A stretch of 64,000 nt of DNA from Catonia carolina. Its lineage: Eukaryota; Arthropoda; Insecta; Hemiptera; Achilidae. The stretch is taken from positions 24,171,460 to 24,235,459 of the forward strand of contig JAQMRL010000012.1 in assembly GCA_035578175.1 (NCBI GenBank). The letters are read 5' to 3'. Below, in pieces: positions 1 through 10,254 of this stretch; position 1 is the stretch's first letter, and each line of letters begins with the position of its first letter. The notes below the pieces were generated by a model. That model made no database searches. It saw nothing but the letters and a program-made list of their open reading frames with translations, and had not been told where the DNA came from. A program made the position numbers and the translations under genes.

Positions 1-820
1 GATAGGTACTAAACTAAGCTGTGAAGAAAAAATGTTTGACACAAAAATTGTAGGTTTTGTAATTTCCTATAACACTGGTTACATTATACTACTTGTCATA
101 TAATGCTAAGGTAACACTAAGGTCATACTAAGGCTACAATCTTAAAAAAAAAAATTAATTTTACCAATTTGCAGGAGCAAATTACAAAAACAAATCACTA
201 ATTGACGCTAAACTAAGGCATTGCAGAAAACATGTTGGAAAAAGATTGTAGGTGTTTTAATTTCCTACAACTTTTAATGCCCATAACAGACAGGTGGAGT
301 GTCAAATTATCGTCACTCAATCTGTTCGCTGCAGGGCTAAAATAAATAGTTCTGTTTCTTATCACATGGTCAGCCAATTAAATGACTGAATCTTATGAAC
401 AGACGCGGTAGAGGTGTAAAAGACACTAATCAGAGTTATCTCCTCTGAAAGTAATGAATTTCATTATACAGCCAGACCCTGTTGTGAATGAAGTGAATAT
501 GTCATTTGCAGAGTGGAAAATATGTGATTTTCAGAGGGCCCGGGATGCTGATAAGCGTACTTTTCCATTCAGTGAGGAAGGCAAAGGTTAACCATCTCAC
601 TCCTCGTTTTACTTAGTAAAACCTCTAGGTTCAAACCAGCCTTTCGGCTGATGACCTAAACAACAACACAACTTTTAAATAGGTACACTATTATCATATA
701 ATACAAATTAAGGCCGCAATAAAACATTTTATTTACGAGAGTACAGTCTCCACGAATTTCAGCCGACATGAAGCTTGCCCTATCTTATAGAGAATAAAAC
801 AATTTAGTAAATAAGTCGCT
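1..820 (-). repeat. Helentron-like (HINE) copy, left end cut by window, split by SINE-A
   Basis: This copy of the main interspersed family shows the internal tandem unit (ACGCTAAACTAAG... GTTGTAGG... CCTACAAC) and the block ending ...CCCTATCTTATAGAG. It is interrupted at 279-669 by a SINE-A and resumes exactly at the duplicated target AACTTTTAA. The strand is defined by placing the terminal hairpin at the element's 3' end. Non-coding. Confidence 0.7.
279..669 (+). mobile_element. SINE-A, complete copy with target duplication
   Basis: A ~390-bp element that begins GCCCATAACAGACAGG and ends CTGATGACCTAAACAACAAC. It is flanked by the direct repeat AACTTTTAA (269-277 and 670-678), which proves insertion into the older Helentron-like copy. 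The 3' (AAC)n tail and the variable-length target duplication indicate LINE-mobilised retroposition. Degenerate pol III A and B boxes may lie about 10-20 and 49-59 bases from the start, at tRNA-like spacing; that part is inference. Confidence 0.75.
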
Positions 821-839
821 TTTACTAAACATTTTATGT

Positions 840-1185
840 TCTACATGATACGGTAATCACCATGTCTGCTAATATTCTTGGGAGGCTAAGCTCTCGTGGT
901 AAAAAATTGTTTCTTTTTTAAATTGCAGCCTTAATATGGATTTTAGTGGAAAAGCGTGATTTAATTAAAGTAGTAGGAAATTAAAAAACCTACAACGCTC
1001 AGTTTATCAGTAATAATTTTCTGTATTTTGCTCATTAAAATTAGTAAAAAATGGATTTTGTTTTTACATTGTGGCCTTTGTATGCATTTTATGACATGTA
1101 ATCAAAGTTATAGGAAATTATGAAGCCTACAATTTATATTATTAGAAATTTTTATTCTACAGTGCCTAGAGTAGGCTATGCGTAT
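840..1185 (+). repeat. Helentron-like (HINE) fragment, opposite orientation
   Basis: Reverse-complement match to the internal part of the family (GGGAGGCTAAGCTCTCGTGG, then the unit with paired GTAGG/CCTAC arms). Together with the copy at 1-820 it forms a convergent inverted pair. Both terminal segments are missing. Confidence 0.6.
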
Positions 1186-1209
1186 AAAAAACGTTAGAAT
1201 ATTTAATTC

Positions 1210-1325
1210 AAATAACAAAAGATGCAGGGTGTTGCAGGTATGTAGATAATAAAAGACTTACACAAGATAGAATTGCTTGGAGAACTGCATCAAACCATTC
1301 ATTCGAGAGACTGATGAAAAATATT
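1210..1325 (+). mobile_element. non-LTR retrotransposon 3' fragment
   Basis: A frame here reads R-L-T-Q-D-R-I-A-W-R-T-A-S-N-H and ends in an E-R-L-M-like tail. The same words occur on the minus strand at 63917-64000. The (A/E)DRxxWRxx pattern is typical of the extreme C-terminus of LINE polymerases of the RTE-like group. Only the last ~110 bp survive. The family assignment is inferred from this short match. Confidence 0.45.
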
Positions 1326-1976
1326 ATACATGTGGATATATTTAGCAATACAACCTGTAGGAACGATTTTTTCGGGGGATATCCGTCAATATTTCGCTAA
1401 GGGACAAGTTTGTAAGGAAGAAGATTTGGTTGAATATTAACGCGGAAAGGCCCGCATTCGATTCCCGGTCAATTAGTCAACCCGTACTGAACTGAAGTTG
1501 CTTATTATTATTTAGTAATAATATTTCTTATTAATAACAACTTTTAAATCATCAAACCTAATTTTTAAACGTACAGTATTTAACAATGTAACTCAACAGT
1601 GTAATTATATCTTCATTCATAAAAAAATTAACATTGAAGGCGATTGAAAGATGTTTATAAAATACATACGTGGGAAGTAAAACTTATTAAAATTTCAAAA
1701 CCTGTTCTCCATAATTTTCTTCAAGTATTGATAGATTTTTCCATATACGGAACCGCTTATCACACATGTTAAGATCTATCTCATCTACCTACACTAATCT
1801 CCAGAAAGTAGGACTTATTTTAAGGCAAGTTCTCACGACTCCATTCTGATTGGTCAAAAAGTATATATTATGGGAATTCATAGTAAAAACCAATGGTTTA
1901 ATCAATATTGAATCGATTAAATTTGACACCTGATCAACTGTTTTGTACCAATAGCTTTGAAAACCAATATAAAAAA
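1326..1976. other. intronic AT-rich sequence with one tRNA-like B box
   Basis: No coding signal. GCATTCGATTCCCGGTC near 1458-1475 resembles a pol III B box (GGTTCGANNCC) and may be the head of a decayed tRNA-derived SINE. The remainder is low complexity. Confidence 0.35.
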
Positions 1977-2908
1977 TCTAGTGTGAAGCACTCACACGAC
2001 TTTCGCATCCCAATGCAAACAATTAATAATATAACCTAATAGTAGTAATAAATAGAACCTAATAGAAGTAATAAAACATTTAAAAAAACAAAAACTAACC
2101 TCAACAAACATAACCTAATTTTAATCATGAGTCAAAGACGCAAAATGAAAATCAACCTCAGTTTGGCTTAAAAATACGGAAAATCACTCTTTCACGCTAA
2201 ACTATGCTCTGTAGAAAAAATCCTTACGATAAAAGTTGTAAATCTTTTAATTTTTAATAAATTTGATAATATAAACTTGTATCGTAAAATGCATGCTAAG
2301 GCTGAAATCTTTAAAAAATCAAGTTTTTACACGTTTTCGTGAGAGAAAAAAACAGAAAATCGCTAATTACCGCTAAACTAAGCGTTATAAAAAATATATT
2401 TGAAATAAAAGCTGTAGGATTTTAAATTCTCTACAAATTATATACATTTTTGCGTTAAAATGCATATTTAAGTCGCAATCTTAAAAAAACAATATTTTTA
2501 CGAGAAACCAGCCTCCACTAGAATTTCAGCAAACATGGCGCCTACCCGATCCTGTAGAGAATGAAAATGTAGTGAATAAGGCAATTTTTTAAAAAAAATC
2601 GTAGGAGCCGTTTTTGAGGAAATCGCAAAAAAGTGAAAAAAGACACGAATAAACTACTACTTCCGGTTGACCGATTTTGATGAAGATGTTTGTGTCGGGT
2701 CCTCTATTGGTATCTAACTTAAGTTTCAAGTTCGTACGATGTTTCGATCTTGAGATATCCTGTTCACATACACACACCCTTTCACAGACCAATCGCTAAA
2801 ACATTCTTTTTGGATTCAGGGGGTCTGAAAACGTTTATATCCGGTGAAAAATCGACATGAAAACAATATATTTCTTCCTCTATATTCATATAGGCATGAG
2901 AACGTAAA
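1977..2908 (-). repeat. Helentron-like (HINE) element, near full length
   Basis: One of the best-preserved copies (~930 bp). In plus-strand order it has the hairpin segment TCTAGTGTGAAGCACTCACAC; GACTTTCGCATCCCAATG, which is one arm of the subterminal inverted repeat; two tandem internal units of ~170 bp; the CTACGAGAA... block; the GTTCACATACACACACCC microsatellite; a TCGA-hairpin remnant; and ATATTCATATAGGCATGAG, the other subterminal arm. It is flanked by A/T-rich DNA with no target duplication, as expected for this class. No Rep/helicase coding sequence is present, so it is non-autonomous. Confidence 0.7.
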
Positions 2909-2949
2909 ATAGTTTACAAAAACAAAGATGCGCGAATTTTTTATAATAT

Positions 2950-3105
2950 AATCCATTATGTGTGTACGTTGAAAACTGATAAATTTAAGAACAATAAACA
3001 ACCCCATGACCCAATGAGATGAGGATAATATGTATGACGTGTAATGAGGTGTAGCCTTGTACAGACTCAGACCGACCATGCATGAAATTGTATGGTTAGT
3101 CGTTA
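2950..3105 (-). mobile_element. SINE-C fragment
   Basis: Reverse complement of the SINE-C 3' half. It includes the words matching CTCATTGGGTCATGGGGTTG, the CACGTCATACA segment and ATGGTCGG...CTGAGTCTGTACAAG. The tRNA-like head is missing. Confidence 0.6.
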
Positions 3106-3450
3106 CCAACTGGCGGACCGCGAAATCTAGAGAATAATTTCATGAGTGTGATGTGATTTTTTTACGTTTAGTATGTTTGTATTCTGAGAAAAAATGGTAA
3201 TATCAACACGACATAAATACTGAAGTTTCTCTGAAAAGAATTGATGCTCGCTGGACAAGTTAACGGCCGCTATCAGGTTGAAAGCAGCTCGTGATAGCGC
3301 CTGATAACCTTAAATATATGAGTGATCCTTTAAGAATAATATGATTTTTTAAGAATAACGCAGAAACACACCTATATAAAAAATATATATAAAATGAAGT
3401 TTTCAATTACAAACTAAGAAAATAACAAAAGTAGATACGAAAATGAAAAT
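3106..3450. other. intronic sequence, nothing recognised
   Basis: No open frame, repeat end or RNA signal was seen. A locally GC-richer stretch (GGACAAGTTAACGGCCGCTATCAGG and following, ~3250-3300) contains an imperfect inverted repeat (GCTATCAGG... TGATAGCGCCTGATAACC). Confidence 0.3.
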
Positions 3451-4141
3451 ATGTTGTGAAACACTCACAAGACTTTCTGTAGCTAATTGAAACAATTAAA
3501 AACATAACTTAATTATAATTACAACTGAATGACGCTAAATAGAACCAATCTCTATAGGAATTAAAAATACGAAAAATCACTAACTGACGCTAAACTAAGC
3601 ATGTAGACAAAAATGCTTGGAATAAAAGTTGTAAGCTTTTATCTTCTACAACTTTAGTTATGTATACTTTTGTCGTACAATGCATATTTAGGCCGTAATC
3701 TTTAAAAAAATTACCAAGAGAGCACAGCCCCTCACGAATTTCAACAGACAGGCCGCATACATCGTGCTCTTGTAGATCACAAAAAATATAGTAAATAAGG
3801 TGATTTAAAACAAAAATCATAGGAGCCGGTTTTGAAAAAAATCTGTAAGTTAAAAATTGCAAAAATAAACAACTACTTTCGGTCAACTAATTTTGATGGA
3901 AATCCCCTAGTCGATTCCTCTTTTAATACCTAACGTTAGAAGTATCAACTTCTTATAATAATCCGTTCTTGAGATATTTTGTGCGCACGCACACACACAA
4001 TGACCAATCGATAAAAAACATGTTTCTTGGGTTCAGGGGACCAGAAGATGTATATTTCCGGTGAAAACTCGATTTCGAAAAATCGACATGAACAAAATAC
4101 TTTTCCTTCCCAACAATTTAGTATATAGGGCAAGAAAAAAT
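3451..4141 (-). repeat. Helentron-like (HINE) element with internal deletion
   Basis: Hairpin end TGTTGTGAAACACTCACAAG at the left, and the subterminal arm GGGCAAGAAAAAATAAA at the right. One internal tandem unit is missing compared with the copy at 1977-2908. The GTGCGCACGCACACACACA tract marks the internal microsatellite. Confidence 0.65.
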
Positions 4142-4953
4142 AAATTAGTAGCTTAAAAATAAAAATCCTGATAACAAATACCGAAAATCAATAGAAAGAA
4201 ACAAAAATTATATAAATGAAGGATCTCATCAAATTGTAAAAAATTAAATATTCAAACAAAACGTACGATAATAAAAAGGGCGGATAAAACATTAATGAAT
4301 TAATTTTTGACGTAGGTTCTAAAGCGAGGTCGCTGAATTTGACATAAGTGTACTCCTGAATTAAAACTGTACTATTTAAAATTTTTTGGATTCATTTTTT
4401 GAAGTACGGACTCGAAACAAGAACTCAGTGGGTATATTTTAATTTTCTACCCTTAAAACTATATCTGCGAACAGCTGACAACTTCCAGATTTTTCAAAAC
4501 GGTATAATTTCACAGTAAACTAAAATAAACTCCCATAAAACTGCACTAATTACCACTCCTCAATGAGGCCAACAATTGATTAAACACGAACCGCTTAATC
4601 TAGAAATAACCAGGTTAAAAGAAGCATTTGTTTATTTTACACATTAATCTGGAATATGTAAGAATAATGACATGTAAAGGAAAATTTCCATCAAAAAAAT
4701 ATTACCGGAAACAATCCAGCGGGATGTGACAAAATCCCCTTATCTTTTTAAAAATACTTTTTAAAGTTTGTTTAAAGTTATTGTTACAGACCCACCGTAG
4801 TCGCTAATGACCAAGCAGTGGACGCGACTTTAAATTAATTAATTAAACAAAACGTTTGTTTCCAATCTTAAAAAAAAATAATATGAAAATGAGGTACAAC
4901 TTTAAATTACCGGTAAAAATAATAAAAGGAAAAATATAACAAGTTTGACTTAC
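4142..4953 (-). other. intron 1 (5' part) of the Hairy/Hes-like gene
   Basis: The sequence following the GTAAGT donor at 4953-4948 on the minus strand. It is AT-rich without open frames or clear repeats. No bHLH-coding exon was found between here and base 1, so the intron must exceed 4.9 kb if the exon call is right. Confidence 0.45.
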
Positions 4954-5118
4954 TCTTCGATTCTCAGATGTGCGCCTTTGCTGAGGTTGTGTAGAAGTTG
5001 GAGATGTATCAATTTGTGTAGGAGATGGAGATGCGGCAGGAGATCCTGTGCCGCCTCCGGAGGCGGTGACACCTGGTGAAGCCATATGCACTACCTCACC
5101 GACACAATGTGTAACCAT
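4954..5118 (-). CDS. first coding exon of a Hairy/Hes-type bHLH repressor (partial gene)
   Basis: ATG at 5118-5116, 55 codons, ending exactly at a consensus donor (AAGA|GTAAGT, phase 0). The peptide starts MVT, as insect Hairy proteins do. It has a Gly/Ser/Pro-rich middle (SGGGTGSPAASPSP), a Thr/Ser stretch, and ends QQRRTSENRR. In Hairy/HES genes exon 1 typically ends just before the basic region, whose first residues (S-x-K-P-I-M-E-K-R-R-R) start exon 2, so length, composition, end point and intron phase all fit. Known role of the family: nuclear repressors that bind class C/N boxes and recruit Groucho, acting in segmentation and as Notch effectors. The bHLH, Orange and WRPW parts lie outside the window, so the exact paralogue (hairy, deadpan or E(spl)) cannot be decided. 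The in-frame Met at codon 12 is an alternative start. Confidence 0.62.
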
Positions 5119-5229
5119 GTCACTTAAAGTAAGTTTATTTAAATATCACTGTTTATAAATTTATTTAAAAAATTTAACAGAACTAACTATTGATAAATAC
5201 AAATAAACTTTAAGTTGATAACAGACAAG

Positions 5230-5535
5230 GACGAAAATACATCCGACTCGGGTGAGATCAGCACCCAGACTGGTTTTTCAGACCAACGGTCCGACACAAG
5301 AGTGCGCCACGACGCACGTACCACGCGAATAGGCGCGTGTAAGATGATTTTAAAAGTGGGGGAAGTCGTGTGTACTTTGGTTCAATGGTGGGGGAATATG
5401 CCTATTCAGTTCTATCTTCGTCACACGATCACCTGCTGCCTGCCTGAAAAGCGGTGTGCCGACTTGCGTCTTGCGTCTCCTATACATGTGGGAAGCATAC
5501 CTTGGCGAACAGGTCGCGGGTATCTTTTATGAGAA
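5230..5535 (-). promoter_or_regulatory. candidate proximal promoter/5' leader of the Hairy/Hes-like gene
   Basis: A GC-richer island just upstream of the exon. It holds two class C boxes, CACGCG (5322-5327) and CGCGTG (5334-5339), the sites bound by Hairy/Hes factors. It also has TGTGGGAAG (5487-5495), one base off the Su(H)/CSL consensus YGTGRGAAM, and a TATA-like TCATAAAAG on the minus strand (5532-5524). The arrangement fits Notch input plus autorepression, but transcription start and function are inferred. A 105-codon plus-strand frame through the island looks accidental. Confidence 0.4.
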
Positions 5536-5831
5536 AGGTCTTTCTTACCTGTCCTTCCTAACTAAGCAATAACAACCGCTTCTAGAATTATTCTTAGAGC
5601 ATCATCATCTACGCTTCCTTCCCAACCTAACCTATCTAAAACACACCCCTTCATGTCTCACAGTATATCTAACCATAGGCCAACTAATACAGCACCGATT
5701 TACCTGTCTCACTACATCGTTTACAAAAATATTCTCTACAACACCATATAAATATATACGTGCATTATCCGTTCATATTTATTTTATTAATATTGATACC
5801 ACTACACATAACATTTTAAAACATAAAAAAA
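5536..5831. other. upstream intergenic, nothing recognised
   Basis: Unique-looking sequence rich in short CTAACC/ACCTAACC words. No frame, RNA signal or repeat end was seen. Confidence 0.3.
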
Positions 5832-5970
5832 TCAGGTGTGAAACACTCGTACTACTCTCTCTTGCCGATGTACATACAGGTAATTATCAATATAACCTAT
5901 GTTAATGATGAGTAAAAACAATGTAATATGAAAAACAACCTAATTTTAATCAAGAGTGAATGACGCAAAA
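5832..5970 (-). repeat. Helentron-like (HINE) end fragment
   Basis: Begins TCAGGTGTGAAACACTCG, continues TCTCTCTTGCCGATGTA and ends at GAGTGAATGACGCAAAATG. Only the hairpin-side ~140 bp remain. Confidence 0.6.
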
Positions 5971-6091
5971 TGTGTAGGAATTTTATGGGCATAATTTTTA
6001 GATGTAAAAGTTCTTTCTATGCTATCTCTCAACTGTGGTCCTCATAGGGTTGGTTCTGCTCGTGTATGCTCCTTGTACGTATAATTCGAAG

Positions 6092-6487
6092 ATCCCATAA
6101 CAGGCAGGCGGAGTGTTAAATTTATTTGCACCCTTATCTGCTAGTTCGAGAGCTACAAAAAATAATTCTATTTCTTATCACATGATCAGCCAATTATATG
6201 ACTGAAGCATGTAAGAACAGACGTGATAGATGTGTAAAAAAGACACTAGTAGTCAGAGTTATCTCCTCTGAGAGTAATGAATTTCATTATACAACCAGAG
6301 ATCCTGTGGTGAATGAAGTGAAGATGTCATTTACAGGGTGGAAATAAATGCTTTTCAGTGGGCCTGGGATGCCGATAAGCATACTTTTCCTCTCAGTGAG
6401 GAAGGGATGGTAAACCACTTCTCTCCTCATTTTACTTAGTAAAACCTCTAGAGGTTCAAACCAGCCTTCGGCTGATAAGCTAAAAAA
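6092..6487 (+). mobile_element. SINE-A, near full length
   Basis: Starts CCCATAACAGGCAGGCGGAG and ends TTCGGCTGATAAGCTAAAAA. All family blocks are in order (TCTTATCACATGATCAGCC, AGAGTTATCTCCTCTGAGAG, GAGGTTCAAACCAGCC). The tail is degraded and no clear target duplication was found, suggesting an older insertion. Confidence 0.65.
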
Positions 6488-6760
6488 CAGCATAGTTCAA
6501 AGGAAGAGGAGGGTAGAGAGCATTTCCTGGGAAAGTTTAGAATTCTGGTGTGGCATAGAGAGAGCTGGTTCAGTAAGGCTGTAGGCTACTGGAGGAGGAA
6601 GCAGTGGTACAAATTTTGAATGGACAAAAGTGGGAAAAGTTTAGTTTCGTTCGTAAGGGCAGCCTTGAAATACCGAAATTATTTTATTAGCGAGTTTAAA
6701 TTTATTGATTGTTTCTTTTGCCAATCTGGCAGACGACATGGGGGTCATGCCATGGTGTGA

Positions 6761-7228
6761 TAAAATACATACTAAGGCTGCAATTTTAAGTAATCCCATT
6801 TTTTACCGATTTTTATGAAAATAACATATAGAAAATCATAATTACCGCTAAGCTAAACATTGTAGGCCTTAAAAGTAATGTTGGAAATAAAAGTTGTAGG
6901 TGTTTTAATTTTATTCAACTTAAAGATAGTATGTGTAGGGTACTTTTGCTCTAAAATGTATATTACGCCCGCAATCTTTAAAAAATAATTTTTTACCACA
7001 TAGCACAACCTCTCTAAGAACTTCAGTAGACATAGCGCTTACCCTAGCTTGTTGAGCATAAAAAATGAGTTAATAAGGCGATTTTTAAAAAAAATCGTAG
7101 GAACAGTGTTTGAGAAAACTGCACGATTAAAATACTACTTCGTATGATACTCCGTTCTTGAGATATAATGTTCGACCACAGACACACACGCACGCACAGA
7201 CTCACACACTCTCTCACACACACACACA
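6761..7228 (-). repeat. Helentron-like (HINE) fragment ending in its CA tract
   Basis: Starts within an internal unit (AAAATACATACTAAGGCTG), passes CGTAGGAACAGTGTTTGAG and GTTCTTGAGATATAATG, and ends in the CACACGCACGCACAG... tract. There it abuts a second copy in the opposite orientation. Confidence 0.65.
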
Positions 7229-7740
7229 ATTTTAACGTTTTTGTGATTTTCTCAAAAATGGCTCCTACGATGTTTTCTAAAATCGCCTGACTTGCTACAT
7301 TTTTTGTTCTGATATATCTTCATATCTTCTGAATTTCCACAGGGAGCCTGTGTTCTCGTGGTAAAAATTGGTTTTTTTAATATTTCGGGCCTAATATGGA
7401 TTTTCGAGCAAACGTGACCTACCTAAGTAAGAAACCTACCATTTTTATTCCAAACACTATTTCTATATTGCTTAGTTTAGCGTCATTACTGACTTTTTTT
7501 TCATCAAAATCTGTAAAAACTCGATGTTTTTAAGATTGCGGCCTTAGTATGCATTCTACAACTTATTCAAAGTTATTATTCAAAATGGAGCTTTATAGAG
7601 CAATAAAAAAGCGTACAACTTTAATTTTTAGCATTTATTTTTACAGAACGTATTTTAGCGTCAATTATTGGTTTTCCGTACGTTAAATTCGGATATAGGT
7701 TTATTTTCATTTAGCGTCACTCACTATGATTAAGCCTCCG
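7229..7740 (+). repeat. Helentron-like (HINE) fragment, inverted relative to its neighbour
   Basis: Opens TTGTGATTTTCTCAAAAATG, matching the reverse complement of the GAGAAAATCGCAAAAAAGTG block, and runs through both internal units to TTAGCGTCACTCACTATG. With 6761-7228 it forms a head-to-head inverted pair meeting at the microsatellite. Confidence 0.65.
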
Positions 7741-8340
7741 TTAAAAGTCAATGTATCAAAAAATGTTATATACTCAAAATTATGAAACGTTTAAAGATGA
7801 ATAAGTCTTATTATGTAAAGTTTTTCATTTTCATGCATAATAAGGGAGATATTACCGATTTTAAAAAAATAAACCAATATTTTTAGAATATTAACATACA
7901 AAATAAACAGAACAATAAGTACAGGCCTACGCGCCAGTAAAACCCGTATTCATTGAGTCATTACCTGTCTACCCATTCCACCCTATACATATTTTCTCGG
8001 TCACATTGTCAAAAGTGAATCAGTCGTCTTAATAGTGGTCACCATCGTGGAATGTTCCTACTATTGTGATTTACCTTTCATTTAACGGTATCATAACAGT
8101 AATTTTTCTTGCTCTGTAGTGAATAATTAAATTTCCTTCAGTTACTTTATACATACAGATTTGTGTGAGTAAATCTCACAGATTGGTGGTTTACCTATCA
8201 TTTATTATGAAAATAATAAAGCGCTACATATCTTAATTTAAAAAGACCAAGATCTCGCTTTTATTTTACGTTTAACTATATTTTTTTCATAAATAATAAT
8301 GCTGACGTTGAAACTGACGTTGTGATAGATAACAATGAAT
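7741..8340. other. AT-rich intergenic, nothing recognised
   Basis: No coding frame, repeat end or RNA gene was seen. It contains two partly similar words, TTTACCTTTCATTTAACGG and TTTACCTATCATTTATTATG (~8070-8210), which may be a small decayed duplication. Confidence 0.25.
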
Positions 8341-8359
8341 AGTTAAAGAATATCAGGCC

Positions 8360-8435
8360 TGACAGGGATCGAACTCGGTACCCCAACCGACCGTCCACGG
8401 CACCAAGGAAACCGTTCGAAGAACGGGTACTTTAG
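8360..8435 (-). mobile_element. tRNA-derived SINE head (pol III A and B boxes)
   Basis: On the minus strand, TGGTGCCGTGGACGG fits an A box (TGGCNNAGTGG). GAGTTCGATCCCTG ~30 nt later fits a B box (GGTTCGANNCC). The acceptor and anticodon arms do not pair like a functional tRNA, so this is read as a SINE head or tRNA pseudogene. No tail or target duplication was identified. Confidence 0.45.
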
Positions 8436-8439
8436 CTAG

Positions 8440-9205
8440 TAGGTTATATAGTTCATTATTTACACTGGCTAGATAAAAATGTGTGAATTTTTAACACCAT
8501 ATTTTTGTGTGTAATTATTTTAGCAAGTAGCAATATGCTTAATTTTGCTACTGTCAATATGACCGTTAAGTTAAAACGATTTGCCTTATCTTTATGAAGA
8601 AGGTTTTACAGTAATTTCATGGTATGTCAATAACCCAGTTTGCATTCATTACTGTCAACCCCAGTACCAGGTGAGTTAAGTGATTAAAGAATTAAAAACC
8701 AACAAGTATACAATAAATAAGAACGATAAAATAAATTACTTGAAAATGCAATGTTTTTTATTCACCACATTAATTATCTTGCATTTTTGATGCGTAAGTG
8801 GTATTTTATGTAGGTAATTTTTATCTTCAAAAAATATATATAAATATATCTTTCTCGCAACCATTACTTTTATGAGAACCGGTTTTTAAATGCAATATTT
8901 AAGAATGCAAGTCTTAAATGCAGTAAATGTATTTATTATGCCAGTTTTTAAAATGTTTATTTTATTTTATTTATTTATTTAGTATTATATTATAAAAGTA
9001 AATTATAAAGAATCTGTTAGTGTGTGAACGTGTGAGTAACTTTTTCAAGGAACTTTTTTTGCTCAATCACAGGACTCTTGATATTTTTGATCCGTTATAA
9101 TTTTTACCTTAACTCTTTTAATGGATATATTCCGCAAAGAAGGTACTTTCTTTTGTCCTAAATGAATACAAAATATTATGTATTTATTATTATATACATA
9201 ACGAA
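8440..9205. other. AT-rich intergenic, nothing recognised
   Basis: Long runs of A/T with TTTATTTTATTTATTTATTTA near 8955-8980. No supported gene or element boundary. Confidence 0.25.
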
Positions 9206-9945
9206 TATCAAAACAGCCTTGCATCACTTGAAGACACAATACGGAAAAATTAGGTAAGTTGATAGCTTCAAGTATCTCAGGGAGATAACAGTACAACTAA
9301 AGACCAGCGAAAAGGAAGCCAACAGCATCAGACGAGGACATAAATGGCTGATGCACTTCAAGGAACTCACCACTTGTATAAAAAGAAACACTCTTATGAC
9401 AAGCCAAGATTAGCCATTATAAAACGGTGATAAAACCTGCGTGTCTGTATGCGAGTCAGTGCCTTAGAATGACCTGTAAGGCTGGTCTAAGAGAAACAGA
9501 GAAATTTGAGAGAAAGATCCTCCGCAAGATAATGGGTCCGAAGATAGTAGACGGACAATGCAGGTTCCGAGGTCAAAAAGAACTGTACAAGGAAAATAAA
9601 CGTTTAATGGAAACGATTAGAAAATGAAGACTAACATTACGGACACCTGAATAGAATGGATGACAACCTATTGACAAAACAAATTTTTAAGACACTGAAC
9701 AATATACATAAGGTGCCGAATAAATGGTTTAAAGATATCAGAAAACGGGAATAAACCAAAAAACTTAACGAACTGAACCAAATTCAGAAAAATAATTACG
9801 GGCCATGAAGAGGAAGAACACAACACCGGGTAGAAGAAGAAAGGAGAAAAGCCTACAGTGAACGAATGCTGAGAATGTGGGCTGCAAAACGAGCTTCCAG
9901 AAATCTCTGCAGTCACCTCACTTGGTCTAAAATTTGCTTTAATAC
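9206..9945 (+). pseudogene. 5'-truncated non-LTR retrotransposon, C-terminal polymerase remnant
   Basis: Recognisable pieces in order are: D-S-F-K-Y-L-R-E-I (palm/thumb region, usually FKYLGE); P-A-C-L-Y-A-S-Q-C-L-R-M; E-K-F-E-R-K-I-L-R-K-I-M-G-P; and the C-terminal E-R-R-K-A-Y-S-E-R...W-A-A-K-R-A-S-R-N with ...LTWSK. The same tail occurs at 34671-35235, and a related one (W-A-R-R-K-A-S-K-N) ends the better LINE at 13675-14950. Several stops and frame changes make it dead. Catalytic RT motifs lie upstream and are absent. Confidence 0.65.
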
Positions 9946-9965
9946 GATAAATGAAAATATAGAGA

Positions 9966-10065
9966 AGGGAAGTATAGTTTTCATAACAGATTTTCCTAAA
10001 TCAAGTTTTCACCGGAAATACTCGTTTTCAGGACCTCTGAACCTAAAAACCGTAAGTGTGCGGTA
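9966..10065 (+). repeat. Helentron-like (HINE) end fragment
   Basis: AAGTATAGTTTTCATAACAG, then TTTTCACCGGAAATACTCG and TTTTCAGGACCTCTGAACC match the sub-terminal end of the family in reverse orientation. It runs into pyrimidine-rich and GT-rich simple sequence. Confidence 0.55.
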
Positions 10066-10095
10066 TGTTTTTACCAAAAACTGTACCTTTTACTC

Positions 10096-10245
10096 ACTCT
10101 TCCTCCCTCTCATCATTGATCTCACTCCCTTCTTCCTCCTTCTTTCCCCTCCTACCCCTTTTCTACCCCATTTCGCTCTTTCACTCTCTCTTTTTCTTTT
10201 TCCCACATCCTCGCTTTCTCCCTCACCCTCCCTCGTTAACCCTGT
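10096..10245 (+). repeat. polypyrimidine tract
   Basis: About 150 bases almost entirely C/T on the plus strand (CTTCTTCCTCCTTCTTTCCC and similar). It could adopt triplex (H-DNA) structure. It generates spurious open frames on both strands. Confidence 0.7.
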
Positions 10246-10254
10246 GTATGTATA

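Noticed and set aside
2589..4133. Minus-strand frames such as 2589-2792, 2816-3109, 3590-3886 and 3945-4133
   Set aside because: They recur in other copies of the same non-coding repeat (for example 19477-19689) and are disrupted differently in each.
5215..5532. 105-codon plus-strand frame in the GC-rich island
   Set aside because: No domain, weak composition. The island is better explained as the promoter/leader of the minus-strand Hairy/Hes exon.
8360..8435. Functional tRNA gene
   Set aside because: A and B boxes are present but acceptor and anticodon stems do not pair, so it is treated as a SINE head.
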